A stretch of 64,000 bases of DNA from Bacteroides mediterraneensis (GTDB lineage Bacteria > Bacteroidota > Bacteroidia > Bacteroidales > Bacteroidaceae), in assembly GCF_016900355.1 (NCBI RefSeq), contig NZ_JACJKA010000009.1, positions 41,304 to 105,303 of the forward strand, in the 5' to 3' direction. Below the pieces are notes generated by a model. It was not told the origin of the DNA and did no database searches. It worked only from the letters and a program-made list of their open reading frames with translations. Below are positions 48,301 to 55,633 of this stretch, piece by piece; positions within the stretch are counted from its first letter, which is position 1; the number at the start of each line of letters is the position of its first letter. Both the position numbers and the translations under genes were made by a program.

Positions 48301-48666
48301 AATAATCGGTTCACCATTCACATCCTTTACAGAACCTGAGATTTTCTGTCTCACAGTCGTAGTCCGCCGTTGAGTTCCTTTTTTAACGACAATATTTTTC
48401 CCCTGAATCTCATACGACACATTCTGTCCATTCAAAATCTGAGCAACCGCATCTTTCAACTGGCTGGCATTTATGGAAACTATACGATTCGTATCCACAT
48501 CACCGGCAATATACACAAACGAATATCCGCTCTTCGTTTGCAGTTCCGTCATTGCCTTTCCTACCGATACATTGTTCATTTTCAATGATATACTTTGCGA
48601 ATAAATGCTCAAATTAAGGCATAGCAAAGCCCCGGCCATTAACATGGCTTTTTTCCTGTAATTCAT
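45385..48666 (-). CDS. SusC/RagA-family TonB-linked receptor with N-terminal STN signalling domain
   Basis: A 1093-residue outer-membrane transporter. After the signal peptide comes an STN domain (about residues 25-95, MNNVSVGKAMTELQTKSGYS) that contacts the periplasmic FecR anti-sigma. Then follow a carboxypeptidase-regulatory-like domain (ISGSVKDVNGEPIIGATV), a TonB box and plug (LDEVVVVGYGTQKK, ITILKDASAAIYGSRAANGV) and a barrel ending GINVTF. The STN domain and the FecR/ECF sigma pair upstream show that expression is trans-envelope regulated, as in many host-glycan loci. Confidence 0.95.
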   Translation of the reverse strand: MNYRKKAMLMAGALLCLNLSIYSQSISLKMNNVSVGKAMTELQTKSGYSFVYIAGDVDTNRIVSINASQLKDAVAQILNGQNVSYEIQGKNIVVKKGTQRRTTTVRQKISGSVKDVNGEPIIGATVMEGGTTNGTITDFDGNFVLEVADGAELDISYIGYQTQKLKAQPGKLLAVTLKEDAEILDEVVVVGYGTQKKVSVTGAMASTKGSDLSKVPTTNITNTLAGRLPGLISYNRSGEPGYDDAGLLIRGASTTGDSSPLIVVDGVADRAGSLGRLDPNDIESITILKDASAAIYGSRAANGVILVTTKRAKSEKFTVSYNGNVGISSPTILPDMCDSWQYAELINEITPGTYSDEAIQKFKDGSDPVNYPNVNAFDILLKQAVQTQHNISASAGGKYVSFYASLGYKYQDNYYKNSASNYSQYNFRTNIDFTPHKDVKIGLNVAFRQEDRNSPITGSEDIWRYLIKYNPMVNIWFPGTNYGNVSSKQDNFSPATGLDGTTGYQRDRQSYLNADLTLHWDLPWITEGLSIDAGLYVDRADVFYKKFEKKYYMYEQSGDEYIAKEQGSNILDQNMNQTLGVTMNARLNYKRTFNDVHNLNVFVAYEQYQSRYDYMQARRQDFISTAIDEIFAGDINSATNDGKASETARMNYFGRLDYDYEGKYLFQFNWRYDGSENFPAGKRFGFFPGVSVGWRVSEEKFWKENVSWMDYLKVRASWGQMGNDKVDAFQYLTAYTFDNPAILGGGIESGLWLLRTANPNITWEVANTYNVGIETRFLKYFNFEADFFKTKRNNILATRNAAIPEYAGLTLPDENIGVCSNIGTELTLGFSKQLNKDWTIMASGNFTYNHSTIDFIDEPESTLPWQKRTGLSIGTDGDMYLMYEADGIFRTQEELDSYPHLAEARVGDVRFKDINGDKVIDGNDKVRQDKPAIPRIMYGVNLGVNYRNWSLSMLFQGAAQVWQYTFMEAGTIGNFTKDFYENRWTEDNINAEYPRTYNRDATVTGGGNYRNTFWLNNASYLRLKSIELAYDLPKSWLKNTPISAVRLSLSGYNLFTITGIRNIDPETQENSQGWAAWNTPQSKVYNFGINVTF

Positions 48667-48892
48667 AAATTTAAGATTTTAAGATTAAAAACTTCTGATA
48701 AAAGGTGTTTTACAAGGAATCTTTACTATTTTTGTCAAATTCCTTAGAAACATCTTAAAACAAGCAAGTTAGGAGAAACTAAGGCTATGACCGGAGGAAC
48801 TTCCCTTTCTTCCGGTTTTTTATTTCTCCACAAACCAAAAATCAAGTATCTACTTTCATACGACATAAGGTTTTAGTGTGTTTAACAATCGG

Positions 48893-49903
48893 TCAATATA
48901 AGGTTATGTTTTTTTCTTTCTGTATGTAGCGAATTTTTCCTGTCTTCTTCAACACCTCCAAAATATCTCGCACACTCTGCTCACTACGGTTGAATCGCCC
49001 GTAAAAACGGTACTTGCGCAATGAATCCATGGCAAAGGTGATATGCACATCATAACTACGTTCCAGAATCTTAGCCACTTCGGGCAAAGGCATCTCATCA
49101 AAAAATAATCTACCAGAAGTCCATTCTAAGCTATTCTTCACCTTTGTAGATTTCTTCTTCATATACCCCTCTTCCTTATCTAGTGTCACCTGCTCATCCG
49201 GAAGCAGAATAATCTCGGCTTCTTCCCGAATACGGTTTCCCAACGCTACTTTTCCCTCCAACAAAGAAACCACAGCATCCTCATCATTCGGATAGTCCCG
49301 AAAATTAAACTTGGTACCCAACACTCGAACCGATAAGGAAGGAGTTTGCACATGAAAAGGAAGATTTTCGTTGCGGGCTACCTCAAAATAGCCTTCTCCG
49401 CTCAGCTCCACTTCCCGATTGTCCACTCCGAAATCCTGCGGATAGACCAGACGGGAACCGGCATTCAACACCACCAGCGTACCATCGGGCAAACGAAGAC
49501 GGGTCTGTGCTCCCAAAGGTGCTTCCACTTCCACCTGGGTCAGAGCCTCTTTCAAGTTACGTTCACCCTTCTGATAAGAGAAGAAAGAAACAAGCCCTAC
49601 CACCAGTACGGCCGCCGCATATTTGAACACAGACTTCCAGCCGATAGTCCTCTTCGGCTGTTTCGAGGTCCGATGTTCGGCCACCCGTTGACGGAAAACC
49701 TCGAAAGCCCGGTCAGCATCGTAATGCGTGCATTCTTCTTCCTGCACAGCAGAAAACCAAATTTCCTGCTGTTGCATGAAGTAACGGCGGTTGTCTTCGG
49801 AAGCAGAAATCCATGCCTCCAGCTCCTCACGCGCTTCCTTGTCCAATCCGTTGCTCAGAAACGCCGCAATCAGTTCGTCGATATGTGAATTTCTTTCTTC
49901 CAT
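48893..49903 (-). CDS. FecR-family anti-sigma factor
   Basis: A 336-residue inner-membrane protein: cytoplasmic N-terminal region with FLSNGLDKEAREELEAWI, one transmembrane segment near residues 90-110 (VFKYAAAVLVVGLVSFFSY), then a periplasmic FecR domain (VEAPLGAQTRLRLPDGT, VWLNAGS-like) and a C-terminal DUF4974 domain. It holds the ECF sigma until the STN domain of the SusC receptor signals substrate. It lies between sigma and susC. Confidence 0.93.
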   Translation of the reverse strand: MEERNSHIDELIAAFLSNGLDKEAREELEAWISASEDNRRYFMQQQEIWFSAVQEEECTHYDADRAFEVFRQRVAEHRTSKQPKRTIGWKSVFKYAAAVLVVGLVSFFSYQKGERNLKEALTQVEVEAPLGAQTRLRLPDGTLVVLNAGSRLVYPQDFGVDNREVELSGEGYFEVARNENLPFHVQTPSLSVRVLGTKFNFRDYPNDEDAVVSLLEGKVALGNRIREEAEIILLPDEQVTLDKEEGYMKKKSTKVKNSLEWTSGRLFFDEMPLPEVAKILERSYDVHITFAMDSLRKYRFYGRFNRSEQSVRDILEVLKKTGKIRYIQKEKNITLY

Positions 49904-49968
49904 TTTCAGGGTTTCTATAAGTGAGACGAAAATTCCGCTTACATGGGTAGGCGAAACACATTATTTTT

Positions 49969-50559
49969 TTATTTGAAGGTGAAAAAAAACAGCAGAAGAG
50001 CCAGCAAATATTTCCCCAGCTCTGCATGAAGGGAGGCTAATGCACTCTTTATGTGGTACTTCACCGTATTGACAGAGATATTCAGTTCCGTGGCAATCTC
50101 TTCATATTTTTTCCCCTCGAAACGACTTTTCACAAACACTGTCCTACAAACCTCTGGCAAATGACGGATGGCCTGATAAATTTTCTCCTCCAACTCATGC
50201 TCCAGCAGGCTCCCCAACGGATAATCATCAGACTGCAAATAACGTGTTTCTCCTTCCTCCGGCATGGCAGAAAGAGCCACTTCCGTCCGTTCTTTCTTGG
50301 AGGCCAGATAATCCATGCAGTGATTGCGCACAGCACGTACCAGATAACTCCGCAAAGAAACCTGAATATCAAGTGTTGTACGCACTTCCCATAAATGGAA
50401 AATGACATCGCCCACCAAAGTCTCGGCCAGAAAATCATCGCCTACATACTCACGGGCCACGTGACACAACAGCGCATAATGATGACGATAAAGATGCCTG
50501 TAAGCCTCCTCATTACCCCGCTTCAGTTGCTCTATGATAATCCGTTCCGTAAGTTCCAT
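49969..50559 (-). CDS. ECF sigma-70 factor (Bacteroidetes FecI-like)
   Basis: A 196-residue sigma factor with region 2 (EAYRHLYRHHYALLCHVA to SLRSYLVRAVRNHCMDYL) and region 4 (LPEVCRTVFVKSRFEGKKYEEIATELNISVNTVKYH). It is encoded next to its FecR anti-sigma and the SusC it should activate. Its C-terminal hydrophobic stretch (YLLALLLFFFTFK) is unusual for a soluble sigma and might tether it to the membrane. Confidence 0.93.
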   Translation of the reverse strand: MELTERIIIEQLKRGNEEAYRHLYRHHYALLCHVAREYVGDDFLAETLVGDVIFHLWEVRTTLDIQVSLRSYLVRAVRNHCMDYLASKKERTEVALSAMPEEGETRYLQSDDYPLGSLLEHELEEKIYQAIRHLPEVCRTVFVKSRFEGKKYEEIATELNISVNTVKYHIKSALASLHAELGKYLLALLLFFFTFK

Positions 50560-50571
50560 TGCTTATCCTGC

Positions 50572-51246
50572 TTATTCCGGCTGACCAAACACCTGCCGAT
50601 AATATTCACCTTTATCTGTCAGATTCTTCCACTGCTCCATTCCGCTGATGGCCGAACCATGTACCCGTTCATAAAACGCAATTTCTTCTTGTAACGGGTG
50701 GAAATCATTTTTCATCAATGCAAGGTTAAAAGCCTTCTCCAAGCGGATAAACCCGTACATTAAAGAATCTTGTGTCACTTCCTGCACTTTGACTCCATAG
50801 GCTGAATCCGCCCGTAGAAAATCCTTCCTTGCTACCACCGAATCTCCCTGATAGTCCTCCAGCATCGCTTTCATATTCCACAATTCGGGTGACATGAAAT
50901 CACGCATGCAAGTATCCATCTCGCGGAGCAACGCCAACACTTCCGGCAGGCGCCAGCTGCGGAGCAAATAAGTATATTTCAAAAGGTAAGTCTGCTTATT
51001 GGGACACAACGCAATGGCGCTGTCCAGTTTTTCCCGAATCAATGAATCATAAATACAGACCCGCGGATGTGCTCTGTCGACCGGCACATTCCAGAACAAA
51101 GAATCACTCCGCATCAGACTGTCTGCCTCCAAGATAAGCGTATGCACAACAGTCTGATTACCTGACTGAAATCCAGTTCCTTTATGGGTACAGGCAGCAC
51201 ACATTCCAGCCACACAGCCCACCATCAAGAAGAGTCTTGCATTCAT
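50572..51246 (-). CDS. Lipoprotein of unknown function upstream of the ECF sigma gene
   Basis: A 224-residue lipoprotein (Cys19 after MCAA) with mostly helical, TPR-like content (ALLREMDTCMRDFMSPELWN, LRADSAYGVKVQEV). I do not recognise a family. It begins from its own -7 box and ends 12 bp before the sigma gene, so it is probably the first gene of the sigma/anti-sigma transcript. That position suggests a role in sensing or binding for the same locus, but this is inference. Confidence 0.7.
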   Translation of the reverse strand: MNARLFLMVGCVAGMCAACTHKGTGFQSGNQTVVHTLILEADSLMRSDSLFWNVPVDRAHPRVCIYDSLIREKLDSAIALCPNKQTYLLKYTYLLRSWRLPEVLALLREMDTCMRDFMSPELWNMKAMLEDYQGDSVVARKDFLRADSAYGVKVQEVTQDSLMYGFIRLEKAFNLALMKNDFHPLQEEIAFYERVHGSAISGMEQWKNLTDKGEYYRQVFGQPE

Positions 51247-51267
51247 AGTCTAAAGGTTTGTTTCGCG

Positions 51268-51275
51268 CAAAGTTA
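51268..51275 (-). promoter_or_regulatory. Predicted -7 box for the lipoprotein/sigma operon
   Basis: TAACTTTG on the minus strand matches TAnnTTTG 22 bp before the start. No clear -33 element. Confidence 0.55.
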
Positions 51276-51369
51276 AGTTTTTTCACTTAACCTTATCCTA
51301 AAAAGCACTAAATTCTCTCCCATAAAAAGGGAAACACCTTGATGAAAAAAGCCTCTCACTACTTGCATT

Positions 51370-51462
51370 TTCTCTGTCCCACAGTGTGGGATACAAAAAC
51401 CACAGTGTGGGATATATATTTCACAGTGTGGAATACAAATCTCGCACTGTGAAACAGAGAAT
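51370..51462. repeat. 92-bp intergenic repeat, copy B
   Basis: About 92% identical to 17859-17952 and in the same orientation, with the inverted ends TTCTCTGT/ACAGAGAA. Four CACAGTGTG-like 9-mers begin at 51380, 51401, 51422 and 51443, exactly 21 bp apart. It lies in the 278-bp gap between the sigma-operon promoter region and the acetyltransferase stop. Confidence 0.85.
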
Positions 51463-51524
51463 TTATCAGGACAAAAAAGAGTATGCTTCAGGGCGTTTTT
51501 GATTTATACACCGTAGAAAGCAAA

Positions 51525-52082
51525 TTATTTCTTCAGACTTCTTTTCACCACTGCCGGCACACCTGCCGCAAGGGAATCATCGGGAATATCACGGGTCACT
51601 ACACTACCTGCCGCAATGATGCAGCGGTTACCGATGGTCACCCCCGGACAGACCACCACATTGCCCCCCAACCAGCAGTCCTCACCGACTGTAATGGGAT
51701 AGGCCGTTTCTTTTTCTTCCCGACGTGCCACATAGTCCATGGGGTGTTGGGGCGTGTAGAACTGGCAATGAGGACCGACCAGCGTGTTTTTCCCGATACG
51801 GACATAACCGCCGTCGAGTATGATACAATCATAATTCATGAACACATTCTCTCCCAGGATAATGCCGTTGCCGTGGTCACAATGGAACGGGGGACAAATG
51901 GTAGCGGTCTTCGGGAAACCGGGAATCAGGTCTTCCATCACCTGACGGTAATCGTCGTCGTAAATGGTCATCGTCTGCAACCGGGCGCACACTTTCTTGG
52001 CGTGTATCAGGCTGGCCTGTATTTCCGGTTCGGAAAAATCATAGAGCTCCTGACTGCGCATTTTTTCGTATTCTGTTTTCAT
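51525..52082 (-). CDS. Sugar O-acetyltransferase, left-handed beta-helix (maltose/galactoside acetyltransferase type)
   Basis: A 185-residue hexapeptide-repeat enzyme using acetyl-CoA. The N-terminal helical Mac domain (MRSQELYDFSEPEIQASLIHAKK) is followed by hexapeptide rungs (GIILGENVFMNYDCIILDGG, VRIGKNTLVGPHCQFYT) with catalytic His in PQHP, and ends GSVVTRDIPDDSLAAGVPA. It has a perfect promoter. The physiological acceptor is uncertain, as for most MAT/GAT members. Confidence 0.92.
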   Translation of the reverse strand: MKTEYEKMRSQELYDFSEPEIQASLIHAKKVCARLQTMTIYDDDYRQVMEDLIPGFPKTATICPPFHCDHGNGIILGENVFMNYDCIILDGGYVRIGKNTLVGPHCQFYTPQHPMDYVARREEKETAYPITVGEDCWLGGNVVVCPGVTIGNRCIIAAGSVVTRDIPDDSLAAGVPAVVKRSLKK

Positions 52083-52111
52083 AGGATTTCAGTTTATAAA
52101 ATTACCATAGT

Positions 52112-52143
52112 CAAAGGTAGGAGGAATTTTGCTTATCTGCAAA
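52112..52143 (-). promoter_or_regulatory. Predicted promoter of the acetyltransferase gene
   Basis: On the minus strand TTTG (52143-52140) and TACCTTTG (52119-52112) are 20 bp apart, an exact consensus match, 29 bp before the start. Confidence 0.75.
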
Positions 52144-52169
52144 AAAGAGAGAACTACAAGATGTGCCTA

Positions 52170-52880
52170 TTAGTTAATCTCTTTCACCTCTATTTCTGCA
52201 ACACCTATCATTTCAGAAAAGAAAGCCTTCAGCTCATTTGCAGTCTTTAGGTCTGCCAGCCGTTCATGAACCAAAAAAGTGGCATACGACTGCACAATGC
52301 TCTCCTTTCGAGGAACAAACCATACCATACAATCAATTCCTTGCTCAAAACGGTACAGATAAAAGCAAGGATGTGCAAGCGTGTGGCAATGAAACACCTC
52401 CTCACAAGCGAGCATAGAAATGGCGGCCACGTTCGCAGAACCTGCATAAGCGTTTATCCACATAGGAATACTCTGACAAAACCGTTCAAAAAACAACTTA
52501 TCAGAGGTTTCCTTGTTTCTCCCAGTCATTTTTTTTTTCAAAAAAGCTGGCGAAAAGACAATCTCAAAAAACTTATAACCTGAATGATAATGGCAAGAAG
52601 CGAGGTGTTTCACCCGAGAGATAATGTCTGCGTTCTGCGTACAATAGTGAATATAGGTGCTATCCTTAGCCAAGATACACATTTTCTCTATCACCTCCAG
52701 TCCCCGCTGCAAAAGGAAATCAGAAGTATCCTCTTGTACATAAATAGAAGTAGGTCCGTCACTCCCTCCTATCACCCCTATAACGGAGGAAGTTTCTTTC
52801 GGGGCATGACGTGGGCTACAACCGACTGAAAGGACAGAAAGTGCTATCACACCACACATTACAAACAGATTGTTTTTCAT
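52170..52880 (-). CDS. Lipoprotein of unknown function with a GGSDGPTSIYV motif
   Basis: A 236-residue lipoprotein (Cys21 after LSVG). Soon after the anchor comes SVIGVIGGSDGPTSIYV, which resembles the IGGADGPTSIF sequence of the membrane beta subunit of Na+-pumping decarboxylases, here outside any membrane helix. The rest (ADIISRVKHLASCHYHSGYK, FFERFCQSIPMWINAYAG) matches nothing I know. It is 87 bp upstream of the acetyltransferase gene on the same strand. Confidence 0.65.
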   Translation of the reverse strand: MKNNLFVMCGVIALSVLSVGCSPRHAPKETSSVIGVIGGSDGPTSIYVQEDTSDFLLQRGLEVIEKMCILAKDSTYIHYCTQNADIISRVKHLASCHYHSGYKFFEIVFSPAFLKKKMTGRNKETSDKLFFERFCQSIPMWINAYAGSANVAAISMLACEEVFHCHTLAHPCFYLYRFEQGIDCMVWFVPRKESIVQSYATFLVHERLADLKTANELKAFFSEMIGVAEIEVKEIN

Positions 52881-53102
52881 ACGATTCGGAATTTATGGTT
52901 AATCAAAGTTTTCCAGAAGGAAATGATTGTATTTCCTTTTATTGATGTAAATGGTCAGGGTATATATGTATAATCAAATGACCAAGAAACAGATTTCACG
53001 CTGCCCATTTCTGCGAATGTATAGAATCTTTTCTAATAATCAATAATTAAGCTTCGTTTGTTTCCCCCATTACTTAAAAGAACTCCAGTCAACATTAAAG
53101 TG

Positions 53103-53139
53103 TAGTTATATTCATGTAGCTCGTACATGAATATAACTA
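53103..53139. repeat. Perfect 16-bp inverted repeat at the fic stop codon
   Basis: TAGTTATATTCATGTA (53103-53118) and its exact complement (53124-53139) flank a 5-bp loop. The right arm contains the fic stop. There is no T run on the minus strand after it, so it is not a standard terminator. Confidence 0.85.
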
Positions 53140-53946
53140 AAACATCAAGCTAAGAAATTTTTTTTGAGAACTCTTGAACCGTTCAATCTCTAAAGAGAGC
53201 GATTTCTTTAACTGGCCAGCCATAAAGCCCAAGAAAGGCTGATTTGTTTCTTCTTCCTGTGATTGCTGTAAAGCAGAAATATACTCTTCCCTGTCTTCTT
53301 TGAATATCTTAGTCGGAAATAGGTTGTAGCAGAACTGAATGTAATTCATCAGCAGGCGGGCGGTTCTTCCGTTGCCATCTACCCACGGATGAATGGTTAC
53401 TAAATTAAGATGGGCATTAAAACTCAACTCGTAGCGTTCACGAAAAGTTGTCGCCGCTCTTTGCTTTTCTTGAAGAACTATACACAATTCATCTACCTTA
53501 GCAGGAACTTTCTGATAACTCATATAAGAACGACCACCCACACCTGCCGTAACGCCGCACAAACGAAATTCTCCTTTGGAAGAATCAAAGGAGCCACCCA
53601 TTACATGGTGTATGCTGCCTGTAGTACGCATCAGCGTTGCATTCAATCTTTGCAAAAATGGCGAGGTGATTGACTCTTTACGCTTGGCTTCCTCTTTAGC
53701 AAGCTCGTATGCCTTCTTTAAGTCCTCATTCATCAAGTGATATACCAGCGGCTTTCCTTTGGCAGTCAGCCCCTCATCAAAAAGCATTTGTGCCTCCACT
53801 TCGGTGAGTGTGGAACCCTCAATCGCTGTAGAATGGGCAATAAGAGAATAGAGGTAGTACTTCTCATAGTCCACCGCTTCACTGATACCAAGTTGACGAA
53901 ACTTTTGGTATAACTGTTCTATCTCCTGCCAAACACCTTGTTCCAT
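53137..53946 (-). CDS. Fic-domain protein (AMPylase-like)
   Basis: A 269-residue Fic protein. The catalytic motif HPWVDGNGRTAR starts near residue 185 and matches HxFx(D/E)GNGRxxR except Trp for Phe. An N-terminal inhibitory helix motif S39-x3-E43-G44 (STAIEGST) marks it as a class II, self-inhibited enzyme. Such proteins usually transfer AMP to a target side chain; the target is unknown and no antitoxin gene is seen nearby. It has an exact promoter and ends in a perfect palindrome. Confidence 0.92.
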   Translation of the reverse strand: MEQGVWQEIEQLYQKFRQLGISEAVDYEKYYLYSLIAHSTAIEGSTLTEVEAQMLFDEGLTAKGKPLVYHLMNEDLKKAYELAKEEAKRKESITSPFLQRLNATLMRTTGSIHHVMGGSFDSSKGEFRLCGVTAGVGGRSYMSYQKVPAKVDELCIVLQEKQRAATTFRERYELSFNAHLNLVTIHPWVDGNGRTARLLMNYIQFCYNLFPTKIFKEDREEYISALQQSQEEETNQPFLGFMAGQLKKSLSLEIERFKSSQKKFLSLMF

Positions 53947-53975
53947 GGACTCTTATTTAATAGGATTTATCTTTT

Positions 53976-54007
53976 CAAAGGTAGTGTATTTGCATTGCGT
54001 AGCCAAA
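53976..54007 (-). promoter_or_regulatory. Predicted promoter of fic
   Basis: On the minus strand TTTG (54007-54004) and TACCTTTG (53983-53976) are 20 bp apart, an exact consensus match about 29 bp before the start. Confidence 0.75.
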
Positions 54008-54080
54008 GAAAATAATGACTTACTACTCTATTTTTTATACTTTTGGAAAAAATATGAGGAAAATTTCAGTAAAAGAAAAA

Positions 54081-54113
54081 AAGCTAAGCATTGATTTCTC
54101 AGTTGCTTAGCTT
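54081..54113 (-). terminator. Minus-strand terminator-like hairpin beside the integrase region
   Basis: A 10-bp perfect stem AAGCTAAGCA/TGCTTAGCTT (54081-54090 with 54104-54113) is followed on the minus strand by TTTTTTTCTTTT. No gene upstream of it on that strand is recognisable, so it may be what remains of a host gene end at an insertion site. Confidence 0.6.
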
Positions 54114-54248
54114 CCTGTGGTACCCAGACCCGGTACAAGGCATAGAAATCATAGGAAAATAAAAGAATTTATCTTCCTTATTATCAATTATTTGCATCTT
54201 TCTTATTTTCTCTATTTTTGCCATATTTTGCCCATTTTTCGTCATTAA

Positions 54249-54268
54249 GTACACTTTTAGTACACTTT
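54249..54268 (+). repeat. Two direct GTACACTTT repeats in the integrase promoter
   Basis: GTACACTTT occurs at 54249-54257 and 54260-54268, 11 bp apart (one helical turn), at the upstream edge of the integrase promoter. It could be an operator or an integrase arm-type site. Confidence 0.6.
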
Positions 54269-54295
54269 GAAATTCCATTTTCTTTTGTACCTTTG
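54266..54295 (+). promoter_or_regulatory. Predicted promoter of the integrase gene
   Basis: TTTG (54266-54269) and TACCTTTG (54288-54295) are 18 bp apart, one short of the usual spacing. The -33 box overlaps the second GTACACTTT repeat, which suggests repression. Confidence 0.6.
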
Positions 54296-54378
54296 CAATA
54301 TCGGAAAACAAAAGAAAATCAATTATTTAGCGTAATCACCCGGTTATGGTACCTAAATCGGGATAAAACCTCTAAACA

Positions 54379-55608
54379 ATGGCAAAGTTAGAAAATAAAA
54401 CGAAAGAAAACCCTAAATTGGAGCAAAACAGGCTGTCGGACGGCAGAATTAGTTTGTATCTGGAGTATTATTTGGGTAGAGAGGAAAAGCCTGTATTGGA
54501 TGAAAACGGTAATCAGGTGTATTATGAAAGCGGTAAGATGTGGGGAAAGCCGAAGTTCGCTATCAAGCATCACAGGCGAAAAGAGAACCTCAGCCTGTAT
54601 CTGATAGAGAAGCCACGTACCCCTGCGGAACGCCAGCAGAACAAGGAAACACTGGAGCTTGCTGTAAAAATACGTGCCGAACGTGAACAGGAGTTTAAGG
54701 AAAGTATGTTGGGCTATCGCCTGAAAAAAGACCGGAACGTGAATTTCTTGGATTATTTTCAAGCCTATATCAATGACTATACCAAGAAAGACATTCGGAT
54801 GGTGCAAATCGCCCTAAGCCGTTTCAAGGACTTTTTGAAGGAACATTACCCGATGCACGAGTTCGGCATCAAGCCGGAACTTATCACGAAGGACATGATG
54901 GAACAGTTCGTAGCTTATCTGCAATCCCGGAGCGTGGGCGAAGGGGCTAAAAGCATCTTCCAACGTTTCAAGAAGGTTATCCACTATGCGATTGACCACG
55001 ATGTGATGCTGAAAGACCCCTGCAAAGGCGTTACCTGCAAGGCGGATAGCCAGATACTACGCAAGGACGTGCTTTCGCCGGAAGAAATCCAGCGGTTGAT
55101 TGCGTGCCATTATGACAACGAGAACCCCAACGTAAGGCGTGCGTTTATCTTTTGCCTGTATTGTGGCTTGCGCTTCTGTGATGTGAAAGACCTTACCTAT
55201 AAGAATATCGACTACGCTAATAAGCTGCTAAAATTTGAGCAGAACAAGACCAAAGGTCATTCCGCCAGTAGCGGTGTGGTCATTCCGCTCAATGACGGTC
55301 TTCTTTCGCTTGTGGGAGAACCGCCGGCAGACGGTAACAAAGACGCTCTCATCTTCAACCTGCCTTCGTATGAAAGTTGCTGCAAATCCGTCAAGCGTTG
55401 GGTGAAAAGAGCCGGGATAGATAAGCACATAAGCTGGCATTGCGCCCGTCACTCATTCGCCGTAAATATCCTCAACAATGGGGCGAACATCAAGACGGTT
55501 GCCAGCCTGCTCGGGCATAGCGGACTGAAACATACGGAGAAATACACCCGTGCGGTGGATAAATTGAAAGAGGAGGCGATAAACAGCCTGCCGGAATTAA
55601 AGTTTTAA
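54379..55608 (+). CDS. Site-specific tyrosine recombinase / integrase
   Basis: A 409-residue integrase of the Bacteroidetes mobile-element type. It has an N-terminal arm-binding region, a SAM-like core-binding domain (about residues 110-215, VNFLDYFQAYINDYT) and a catalytic domain with Arg in CGLRFCDVKDL (about 265), H-x2-R in HCARHSFA (about 354-357), His in LLGHSGLKHTEKY and the Tyr nucleophile at about 388. It marks the left side of the mobile region ending near 64 kb. Confidence 0.93.
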   Translation: MAKLENKTKENPKLEQNRLSDGRISLYLEYYLGREEKPVLDENGNQVYYESGKMWGKPKFAIKHHRRKENLSLYLIEKPRTPAERQQNKETLELAVKIRAEREQEFKESMLGYRLKKDRNVNFLDYFQAYINDYTKKDIRMVQIALSRFKDFLKEHYPMHEFGIKPELITKDMMEQFVAYLQSRSVGEGAKSIFQRFKKVIHYAIDHDVMLKDPCKGVTCKADSQILRKDVLSPEEIQRLIACHYDNENPNVRRAFIFCLYCGLRFCDVKDLTYKNIDYANKLLKFEQNKTKGHSASSGVVIPLNDGLLSLVGEPPADGNKDALIFNLPSYESCCKSVKRWVKRAGIDKHISWHCARHSFAVNILNNGANIKTVASLLGHSGLKHTEKYTRAVDKLKEEAINSLPELKF

Positions 55609-55633
55609 CCATAAAAGACTTACCTTTGCAACT

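Larger units (their letters stand above)
54118..54362. repeat. Imperfect repeated 16-mer flanking the integrase promoter region, possible attachment core
   Basis: TGGTACCCAGACCCGG at 54118-54133 and TGGTACCTAAATCGGG at 54347-54362 agree at 12 of 16 positions in the same orientation. They bracket the integrase promoter, just before the start codon. This is compatible with an attachment core, but the other end of the element is not in view. The 432-bp gap 53947-54378 holds these, a hairpin and promoters, and no convincing gene. Confidence 0.35.

Noticed and set aside
48789..48822. Hairpin ACCGGAGG...TTCCGGT with a T run between susC and the FecR gene
   Set aside because: It is oriented to end plus-strand transcripts, while all genes there are on the minus strand, and the stem has a mismatch. 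No clear role.
54099..54311. A 70-codon minus-strand frame before the integrase
   Set aside because: No domain and no promoter; it spans the integrase promoter and the terminator-like hairpin.
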